A stretch of 11,893 nucleotides of DNA from Lentzea sp. (lineage in GTDB: Bacteria > Actinomycetota > Actinomycetes > Mycobacteriales > Pseudonocardiaceae). Location: contig JASLAV010000087.1 of assembly GCA_030146905.1 (NCBI GenBank), positions 1 through 11,893 on the forward strand, in the 5' to 3' direction. How positions within the stretch are numbered: position 1 is the first letter of the stretch; the number at the start of each line of letters is the position of its first letter. The notes beneath the pieces are model-generated. The model was given only the letters and a program-made list of their open reading frames with translations, was not told the DNA's origin and searched no databases. A program made the translations under genes and the position numbers. Below are positions 6,039 through 11,893 of this stretch, in pieces.

Positions 6039-6686
6039 CTAGGCGATCAGGCCGCCGCGATAGGCCACCAAGGCGGCCTGCACGCGGTTGACCGCGCCGA
6101 TCTTGCCCAGCACGGACGAGACGTAGCCCTTCACCGTCGCCTCCGACAGGTGCAGGGTGCCGCCGATCTCCGCGTTGGACATGCCTTGGCCGATCAGCAC
6201 GAGCACCTCGCGCTCCCGTTCGGACAGGCTCTGGAGCAGCCGGCGTGCGGGCTCCGCCATCCGTTCGCCGTCGGCGACGGCCGCGAGGACCCGTGCCGCG
6301 ACTCCCGGGTCGAGGACAGCACCACCGCGCGCCAGGTCGCGCACGGCCTTGACCAGCTGCTCCGGTTCGGTGTCCTTGAGCAGGAAGCCCGCCGCTCCGA
6401 GCCGCAGCGCTTCCGAGACGTACTCGTCGACGTCGAACGTGGTCAGGATGCAGACCCTCGGCGGATCGGGCAGGGTCCGCAGCCTCCGCAGTGCCACGAG
6501 CCCGTCCGAGGTGCGCATCCGGATGTCGAGCAGGACCACGTGAGGACGGTGCTGGCGTGCCAGGTCGGCTACCAGGTGTCCGTCATCGCATTCGGCGACG
6601 ACCTCGATGTCCCCGACGCTGCTCAGGATCATGCGAAGGCCGGAACGGACGAGGTCCTCGTCGTCGGCCAGCAGAACCTTGATCAC
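6039..6686 (-). CDS. NarL/LuxR-type two-component response regulator
   Basis: The 215-residue regulator has an N-terminal receiver domain (1-118) and a C-terminal LuxR helix-turn-helix (about 153-213, LSEREREVLVLIGQGMSNAEI). The receiver keeps all key residues: acidic pair Asp8/Asp9, phospho-acceptor Asp54 in VVLLDIRM, Thr82 and Lys104. Phosphorylation by a sensor kinase should promote DNA binding. The start chosen is GTG 6686, which gives the usual MIKVLLADDE opening and has GGGAGG 4 bases upstream. An open frame to 6719 adds residues not seen in the family. No histidine kinase gene is adjacent in the window; the next gene upstream, the acylase, is divergent. The gene is convergent with the cyclase, with the cyclase terminator between them. 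Confidence 0.93.
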   Translation of the reverse strand: MIKVLLADDEDLVRSGLRMILSSVGDIEVVAECDDGHLVADLARQHRPHVVLLDIRMRTSDGLVALRRLRTLPDPPRVCILTTFDVDEYVSEALRLGAAGFLLKDTEPEQLVKAVRDLARGGAVLDPGVAARVLAAVADGERMAEPARRLLQSLSEREREVLVLIGQGMSNAEIGGTLHLSEATVKGYVSSVLGKIGAVNRVQAALVAYRGGLIA

Positions 6687-6690
6687 GACG

Positions 6691-6696
6691 CCTCCC
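6691..6696 (-). promoter_or_regulatory. Ribosome-binding site for the response regulator
   Basis: GGGAGG on the minus strand lies 4 bases before GTG 6686. It decides this start over the 11-codon longer frame. Confidence 0.75.
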
Positions 6697-7097
6697 GCAT
6701 TGGCGTTCCGCGCTCCCACATGTTCGTGATCTTCGCGTACAGACGCCGAAGGTCACGTTAATTCTCGGTTATCTCATCATGTGGTAACGGATTTTCGAGA
6801 TCGGCGCGGGCGTTCACAGTTACCGGAATTGACCGCCGACTTCGCTGCGTGAGCAGGCCACCAGGAGATAGGAGCAGCCGACGAAACTCTCCGTGACCGA
6901 ACACGGATATCCCACTGAGTGGAATGTCGTACCAGAAACACAGATGCGGTCCGGCCAATATCGTTGTCGCTCGTCGTTTTGATCCAGACGATGTTCTGCA
7001 CCGGTACAGGCGCTCCTGCGCCAACCAGTAAACGCGAAGCTCTTTCGCAATAGCGGCACCGGAAAGTAACGTGCGTCACAACAGCCCTGCCCTGCAC
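6697..7097. other. Gene-free divergent region, relatively AT-rich, with a short palindrome
   Basis: The region lies between the divergent response regulator and acylase genes and is visibly richer in A+T than the flanking genes. Open frames across it (for example 6758-7024 on the minus strand) resemble no family and lack actinomycete codon bias. It contains an interrupted palindrome AT-c-CCACT-g-AGTGG-a-AT at 6909-6925 (7 of 8 pairs) and a spaced pair GGTAAC (6783-6788) / GTTACC (6819-6824). Promoters for both genes should lie here, but I found no -10/-35 pair I would defend. Confidence 0.5.
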
Positions 7098-7106
7098 GGA
7101 GAGGAG
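7098..7106 (+). promoter_or_regulatory. Ribosome-binding site deciding the acylase start
   Basis: GGAGAGGAG lies 9 bases before ATG 7116. This favours 7116 over the in-frame GTG at 7071, and ATG 7116 places the signal peptide at the N-terminus. Confidence 0.8.
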
Positions 7107-7115
7107 CTTCGCGCC

Positions 7116-10100
7116 ATGCGGAGAGCCAATCCGGTGACGACCCTGCTGGCCACCGCCGCCGTCACCGCCTCCCTCATGATCGTCCCGTCCGCGGCCGAGG
7201 CTTCCGAGCCCCGTGCCGCGGCGTTCGTCGCGGACGACTACTGCCTCGGTCAATGCGGTGACGTCCTGCCGCCCGGCAACAACGGCAACGCGACACTGGC
7301 CGAGATCCTCACCCACAAGGCGCTCGGCACGAGGCCCGCGCATTCGGCCGACCAGCTCGGCAAGTACGACGCCCTCGTTTCCGGCCACACCGGTCTCACG
7401 AACGACCAGCTCGCGAACTTCTTCAACGACGCGTCGTTCGGCGTGCCGCCGGACCAGGTGGAAAGCACCGTGAAACCGCGGTCGGACGTGACCATCGTCC
7501 GCGACAAGAAGATCGGCATGCCGCACATCACCGGCACCACGAGGTCCGGCACGATGTTCGGCGCCGGTTACGCGGCCGCGCAGGACCGCCTGTGGCTGAT
7601 GGACCTGTTCCGCCACCTCGGCCGCGGCCAGCTCTCCGGGTTCGCCGGCGGCGCGCCCTCGAACCGCGTCCTGGAGCAGAGCTTCTACAACCAGATCCCC
7701 TACACCGAGGCCGACCTGCAGAAGCAGATCGAGACGGCGGCGGTGAAGGGCGGTGAGCGCGGACGTCAGGCGGTGGCCGACGTCGACGACTACATCTCCG
7801 GCATCAACGCCTACCTGACCCAGTCCGTGTCCGCGCGGAACTTCCCCGGCGAGTACGTGCTGACCGGGCACGCCGACGCGATCACGAACTGGAACGACAT
7901 CCAGCCGTTCAAGGCGACCGACATGGTGGCGATCGCGTCCGTGGTCGGCGGCCTGTTCGGTGCCGGTGGCGGCGGCGAGGTGCAGTCGGCGCTGGTGAAG
8001 CTGGCCGCGCAGAACAAGTACGGCGCCACCGCCGGTGAGCAGGTGTGGAAGGCGTTCCGGGCGCAGAACGACCCGGAAGCCGTCCTCACGCTCCACAACG
8101 GACAGTCGTTCCCGTACTCGGCCTCCCCCGCGTCACCCCAGGGCGTGGCTCTTCCCGACACCGGCAGCATCACGCCGGAGCGGATGGTCTACGACGAGGT
8201 GGGTGGCTCCGGTGCCGCCGTCGCCGTTCCCGCCGCCGATGACGTGGCACGGGCGCGCGGGATCTTCGAGGACGGCGTCCTGCCCGCCGACCTGCTGAAC
8301 AAGAAGCACGGCATGTCCAACGCGCTGGCGGTGTCCGGTGCCCACACCGACTCCGGCAACCCGATCGCCGTGTGGGGCCCGCAGACCGGGTACTTCGCGC
8401 CGCAGTTGCTGATGCTGCAGGAGCTCAACGGTCCCGGCGTGCGTTCGCGCGGTGTCGCGTTCGCGGGCGTCTCGATGTACGTGCAGCTCGGCCGCGGTGT
8501 CGACTACTCGTGGAGCGCGACGTCGTCGGGGCAGGACATCGTCGACACCTACGCCGTCGAGCTGTGCAACCCGGACGGTTCTCCCGCCACCAAGGCCTCC
8601 TCGTCGTACGTGTTCCACGGCGCCTGCCTGCCGATGGAACGGTTGGAGCGCAAGAACGCCTGGAAGCCGACCGTCGCCGACGGCACACCCGCCGGCTCGT
8701 ACACGCTGGTGATGTGGCGGACCAAGTACGGCCTGGTGACCAGCCGCGCGACCGTCGGCGGCAAGGTCGTCGCCTACACGACGCTGCGCTCGACCTACAT
8801 GCACGAGGTCGACTCGATCATCGGGTTCCAGGAGCTCAACGACCCCGGCGCGATCCGTTCGGCGTCCGACTTCCAGCGGGCGGCGGACAAGATCGGGTAC
8901 GCGTTCAACTGGTTCTACGTCGACTCCCGCGACACCGCGTACTTCAACTCGGGGCTGAACCCGGTGCGCCGGTCCACTGTGGATCCGAACCTGCCGGCGT
9001 GGGGCCGTGCGGAGTACGAGTGGGTCGACTGGAACGGCGACGAGAACACGTCCGCCGTGATGCCGTTCGCCGGGCACCCGAACTCGGTCAACCAGGACTA
9101 CTACATCTCGTGGAACAACAAGCAGGCCCGTGACTTCACCTTCGGCGGGTTCGGCCACAGCTCCGTGCACCGCGGTGACCTGCTGGACAAGCGCGTGCGG
9201 GCGATGATCTCGTCGGGGCAGAAGGTCACCCGCGCCTCCCTGACCCGCGTGATGGCGGAGGCCGCCGTGGCGGACCTGCGCGCAGAGCAGGTGCTGCCCG
9301 AGTTGTTGCGGGTGGTGGAGTCCGCCCCGGTCGACGCCTCCCTGGCACCGGCCGTGCAGAAGCTGAAGGACTGGCAGCGCTCGGGGTCGTTGCGCAAGGA
9401 GACCGCGAAGGGCAGCAAGACCTACGCCCACGCCGAAGCGATCCGGATCCTGGATGCCTGGTGGCCGCTGCTCGTCGAGGCGCAGTTCAAACCATCACTG
9501 GGTGATGGGTTGTTCAGCTCCCTGGTGAACGCGGTGCAGATCGACGAGGCCCCGTCCGACACGCACGGTGCCGCGCCGCACAAGGGTTCCTCGTTCCAGT
9601 ACGGCTGGTGGGGCTACGTGGACAAGGACCTGCGCCAGGTCCTCGGCGACCCGGTCCAGGGCGCCTTCCCGCAGACGTACTGCGGCGGCGGCACGTTGAC
9701 CGGCTGCCGCACGGCGCTCGTGGGTGCCCTGCAACAGGCCGTCGCGAAGCCGGCCGGCCAGGTCTACCCCGGTGACGCGGACTGCGCCGCGGGTGACCAG
9801 TGGTGCGCGGACACGATCATCCACCGCGCCATGGGCGGCATCGCACACGACAAGATCCACTGGCAGAACCGCCCGACGTACCAGCAGGTCGTGCAGTTCC
9901 CGTCCGGCAGGGGCCAGAACATCGCGAACCTGGCCCTGTCGCGCACGGCCACCGCGTCGTCGCACGAGACGGGCTGGAACACCCTCCCGCCGTCACATGT
10001 GCTCGACGCCGACCCGTCGTCCCGCTGGGCGAGCGACTGGAACGACGACCAATGGATCCAGGTCGATCTCGGCGCTGTGCAACGGATCGGTCGCGCTGTG

Positions 10101-10316
10101 TTGCGCTGGGAGTCGGCGTTCGCGAGCGGCTACCGCATCGAGGTTTCCGATGACGGCACGAACTGGCGCAACGTTTTCGTGACAAGTGCTGGCGATGGCG
10201 GCGATGATGTCGTAGCGTTCACGCCACAGGAAGCGAGATACGTCCGAATGACGGGTACCCAGCGGGCCACTCGTTACGGATACTCCCTGTACGAGCTTGA
10301 GGTCTACGTTTCGTAG
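7116..10316 (+). CDS. Secreted penicillin acylase-family (S45) Ntn hydrolase with C-terminal F5/8 type C domain
   Basis: The 1066-residue precursor starts with a signal peptide: MRRANP, a hydrophobic stretch TTLLATAAVTASLMIV, then AAEA-SEP as the likely cleavage site. The alpha-chain part includes GYAAAQDRLWLMDLFRHLGR (from 151), typical of the family. Maturation should cut before Ser401 in KKHGMSNALAVSG, freeing the N-terminal serine nucleophile of the beta chain; GPQTGYFAPQLL and WSATSSGQDIVDTYA follow as conserved blocks. The family hydrolyses amides such as beta-lactam side chains, acyl-homoserine lactones or lipopeptide tails; the substrate is unknown here. Residues 935-1066 form a discoidin-like F5/8C domain (LALSRTATASS, WASDWNDDQWIQVDLG, YGYSLYELEVYV), probably a carbohydrate or surface anchor. 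Eight cysteines fit disulphides in an exported protein. Codons near the 3' end are less GC-biased. A strong terminator follows. Confidence 0.9.
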   Translation: MRRANPVTTLLATAAVTASLMIVPSAAEASEPRAAAFVADDYCLGQCGDVLPPGNNGNATLAEILTHKALGTRPAHSADQLGKYDALVSGHTGLTNDQLANFFNDASFGVPPDQVESTVKPRSDVTIVRDKKIGMPHITGTTRSGTMFGAGYAAAQDRLWLMDLFRHLGRGQLSGFAGGAPSNRVLEQSFYNQIPYTEADLQKQIETAAVKGGERGRQAVADVDDYISGINAYLTQSVSARNFPGEYVLTGHADAITNWNDIQPFKATDMVAIASVVGGLFGAGGGGEVQSALVKLAAQNKYGATAGEQVWKAFRAQNDPEAVLTLHNGQSFPYSASPASPQGVALPDTGSITPERMVYDEVGGSGAAVAVPAADDVARARGIFEDGVLPADLLNKKHGMSNALAVSGAHTDSGNPIAVWGPQTGYFAPQLLMLQELNGPGVRSRGVAFAGVSMYVQLGRGVDYSWSATSSGQDIVDTYAVELCNPDGSPATKASSSYVFHGACLPMERLERKNAWKPTVADGTPAGSYTLVMWRTKYGLVTSRATVGGKVVAYTTLRSTYMHEVDSIIGFQELNDPGAIRSASDFQRAADKIGYAFNWFYVDSRDTAYFNSGLNPVRRSTVDPNLPAWGRAEYEWVDWNGDENTSAVMPFAGHPNSVNQDYYISWNNKQARDFTFGGFGHSSVHRGDLLDKRVRAMISSGQKVTRASLTRVMAEAAVADLRAEQVLPELLRVVESAPVDASLAPAVQKLKDWQRSGSLRKETAKGSKTYAHAEAIRILDAWWPLLVEAQFKPSLGDGLFSSLVNAVQIDEAPSDTHGAAPHKGSSFQYGWWGYVDKDLRQVLGDPVQGAFPQTYCGGGTLTGCRTALVGALQQAVAKPAGQVYPGDADCAAGDQWCADTIIHRAMGGIAHDKIHWQNRPTYQQVVQFPSGRGQNIANLALSRTATASSHETGWNTLPPSHVLDADPSSRWASDWNDDQWIQVDLGAVQRIGRAVLRWESAFASGYRIEVSDDGTNWRNVFVTSAGDGGDDVVAFTPQEARYVRMTGTQRATRYGYSLYELEVYVS

Positions 10317-10327
10317 GCCTTCGAGAT

Positions 10328-10370
10328 GAGGACGCCGATCCACCCCCAGGGGTCGGCGTCCTCTACTTTT
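10328..10370 (+). terminator. Intrinsic terminator after the acylase gene
   Basis: A perfect 11-base stem, GAGGACGCCGA (10328-10338) with TCGGCGTCCTC (10353-10363), has a 14-base loop and is followed by TACTTTT. The hairpin also sits 7 bases past the stop of the convergent methyltransferase gene, so it may work both ways, but only the plus strand has a T tract. Confidence 0.88.
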
Positions 10371-11107
10371 CAGGCCCTGAACAGGTAGTTCCTGACCTCG
10401 TCACCGATGCTGCCCGTCGGCACCCACTCCCCGCCGTGCCAGGTGCTCATCCGGTACCCGCGTTCGGTGAGGAAGTCGGCGACGTCGTTGGCCTTGTAGC
10501 CGAACCGCTCGACGTGCCGCTGCTCGATCTCCAGCAGGAACGCGGGCTTGAGGCGCTCGATGGTCCCCTTGGCACCCTCGAGCACCCGCAGCTCGGCCCC
10601 CTCGACGTCGGCCTTGACGAAGTCGAGCCGGCCGATCCCGTTCTCCTCGACGAAGTGGTCCAGCGTGTCCGTCTTGACCAGCACGTCCAGGTGCTGGTCG
10701 AACTCCTCGTTGGACCCCAGCCCGTCGGCACCGGCCGTGAGGAACGACCGCCCGGTGACAGGACTCCCGTGCCGAACCGGAACGCTCATGACCTCACGCC
10801 CCTGCTCCTCGGCCCCCAGCGCCACCGAGTGCCGGCGGATGTTCCGCCCCTCACGAGGCCGCAGCACGTACGACAGAGCGGGATGCGCGAACACCAGCGG
10901 CTCGATGCTGTGCACAGTCCCGTGTGGACCGACAAGTCTGGACATCGTGACCGTGTACAGCCCCAGCGCAGCCCCGACGTCGATGCACACGTCCCCAGGA
11001 TTGATGATCTTGCGGAGCCCGATCAGCTCCGCCTCGGCATAGGGCGTGAGCCGGGCGAGCGCCCGCAACCCAGCGACCACCGCGGCACCGCGAAGTTCCG
11101 TCAACAC
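10370..11107 (-). CDS. FkbM-family SAM-dependent methyltransferase
   Basis: The 245-residue protein has the Rossmann SAM-binding motif CIDVGAALGLYT (Asp43 to Gly45 and on) and the acidic ribose-binding residue in VHSIEP (Glu69). It also has the FkbM hallmarks TLDHF (148-152) and FVKADVEGAELRVLEGA (Asp167, Glu169, Glu172). FkbM enzymes mostly O-methylate sugars or hydroxyls of natural products; nothing here fixes the substrate. GTG 11107 is the start chosen, 10 bases after the stop of the upstream gene. The longer frame, to a TTG at 11200, would run 83 bases into that gene. There is no clear ribosome-binding site, so coupling to the upstream gene is likely. No transport signal or membrane segment is seen. 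Confidence 0.85.
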   Translation of the reverse strand: MLTELRGAAVVAGLRALARLTPYAEAELIGLRKIINPGDVCIDVGAALGLYTVTMSRLVGPHGTVHSIEPLVFAHPALSYVLRPREGRNIRRHSVALGAEEQGREVMSVPVRHGSPVTGRSFLTAGADGLGSNEEFDQHLDVLVKTDTLDHFVEENGIGRLDFVKADVEGAELRVLEGAKGTIERLKPAFLLEIEQRHVERFGYKANDVADFLTERGYRMSTWHGGEWVPTGSIGDEVRNYLFRA

Positions 11108-11117
11108 CCGAGCCAGC

Positions 11118-11893
11118 CTAGACGTGTCCGTTCGTGTGATGGCCGTTAACGGGTTGTTCGCCGGAAGGCAGCCCGACCTGATCGGCGAACTCGGCGGCAA
11201 CCCGCGACCCGCCGTAAACGCTCAGGGCCTTGGCCAGGTGCTGCCGGAGATCCCGCCGGTGCGAGTCCTCCAGCTCGGGCAACGCCCGCTCGACACTGCT
11301 GACCAGCGACTCGGCCCAGTGCGTGGTCGGCTGCCGCTGAGCGATCTGCACGAGCTCCGCGAGGTGGCTCGACAGCTTCACAGCCTCCTCGACCTGGTAC
11401 CCGTTGCGCTGCAGCCACCAGATCGTGGCGGTGCCGACGTCCGTCAGGACCTCGTCCCGCAGGTACCGGATCTCCGCCCGTTCGACGTCCCGCTCAGCGA
11501 GCTTGAACGTGGAGTTCCGCAACAGCTCGATGTGCTTGCGAGCCATCTCGAGGTCGTCGTCGGCGACCGTGATCCGAACCGACTCTGCCCGAGCCCAGAT
11601 GTGCGTGCCGGGCACCTGCCGTTCGGTGGCGAGCTCATCTCCCAGCTGCACCTGCAGCGCCGCGTGGTGCACCAGCATGGCCTTGCCGCTGATCTCCTTG
11701 GCACGCTGCAGAACGTGGTGGATGGCAGCACTTTTCGGCGAGTTGTGCCGCAACCCGGTAGCAAGATCGAGCCGCCACACAACGGTCAGCTTGAGCTGGA
11801 AGTCCAGCCCGTACACGGCGCTGACCAACGGCGTCTCGAACTCGTGCTGATGACTGCTCGACGGCGGCACGAACGTGAAGTCGTCGGCACTCC
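11118..11893 (-). CDS. Unrecognised protein, possibly SPFH/band-7-like, truncated at the window edge
   Basis: The frame is open to the right edge, so the true start may lie outside; GTG 11870 would give 250 residues. I do not recognise the family. The visible part has a strand-rich start (FETPLVSAVYGLDFQLKLTVVWRLDL is split between two predicted strands). A long helix (about SAAIHHVLQRAKEISGKAML and on), another strand (HIWARAESVRITVADD) and a very long charged helix (DLEMARKHIELLRN through RYLRDEVLTD) follow. The tail is glycine/asparagine/histidine-rich (QPVNGHHTNGHV). The strand-helix-strand-coiled-coil order resembles SPFH/band-7 proteins, but this is only a fold guess. No signal peptide or membrane segment is visible. 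The FkbM methyltransferase follows 10 bases downstream, suggesting an operon. Confidence 0.7.
   Translation of the reverse strand, partial: SADDFTFVPPSSSHQHEFETPLVSAVYGLDFQLKLTVVWRLDLATGLRHNSPKSAAIHHVLQRAKEISGKAMLVHHAALQVQLGDELATERQVPGTHIWARAESVRITVADDDLEMARKHIELLRNSTFKLAERDVERAEIRYLRDEVLTDVGTATIWWLQRNGYQVEEAVKLSSHLAELVQIAQRQPTTHWAESLVSSVERALPELEDSHRRDLRQHLAKALSVYGGSRVAAEFADQVGLPSGEQPVNGHHTNGHV

Noticed and set aside
6758..7024. Minus-strand 88-codon frame in the regulator/acylase gap
   Set aside because: It has no family resemblance, no actinomycete codon bias and no good ribosome-binding site; it is likely chance.
7071..7115. GTG 7071 as the acylase start
   Set aside because: It has only a weak GGAAAG site and would bury the signal peptide behind 15 polar residues.

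Overview
The window comes from a high-GC Gram-positive actinomycete, most likely of the Pseudonocardiales type (Lentzea, Saccharothrix or Actinosynnema-like). I infer this from GC-rich third codon positions, frequent GTG starts, TGATG/ATGA coupled genes and the families present. No marker in the window fixes the genus.

Positions 1-394 hold the 3' end of a histidine-phosphatase gene. Positions 391-2655 form a zinc-starvation ribosomal island read outward from one short control region (about 1690-1730). Leftward it encodes a degenerate CobW/G3E-family protein, bL31 type B and bL32. Rightward it encodes bL28, bL33, uS14 and bS18. All six ribosomal proteins lack the CxxC zinc-binding pairs of their zinc-containing paralogues. 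The control region carries a nested inverted repeat that looks like a Zur operator. On the minus strand this repeat overlaps the -35 element and spacer of a promoter that appears to give a leaderless transcript. The likely logic is that Zur releases this site when zinc is scarce, and zinc-free ribosomal proteins then replace the zinc-bound ones and spare zinc.

Positions 2603-4432 hold a small membrane protein (minus strand, its 3' end overlapping rpsR) and, divergent from it, a BluB 5,6-dimethylbenzimidazole synthase followed closely by a family 2 glycosyltransferase. Positions 4520-6019 encode a soluble TPR-GGDEF diguanylate cyclase with an AGDEF active-site loop and an RxxD inhibitory site. 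Its last codons form the stem of an intrinsic terminator. A NarL/LuxR response regulator without a neighbouring kinase is convergent to it (6039-6686).

After a relatively AT-rich 429-bp gap, 7116-10316 encodes a secreted penicillin-acylase-family Ntn hydrolase with a C-terminal F5/8 type C (discoidin) domain, ended by a strong hairpin. On the minus strand the last two genes are an FkbM-type methyltransferase and, upstream of it, an unrecognised protein (possibly SPFH-like) that runs off the right edge.

No tRNA, rRNA, CRISPR array, insertion sequence, integrase or riboswitch was recognised. The most distinctive elements are the bidirectional Zur-type ribosome island and its CobW-like protein, which has lost every recognisable GTPase motif but keeps a CxxC pair.
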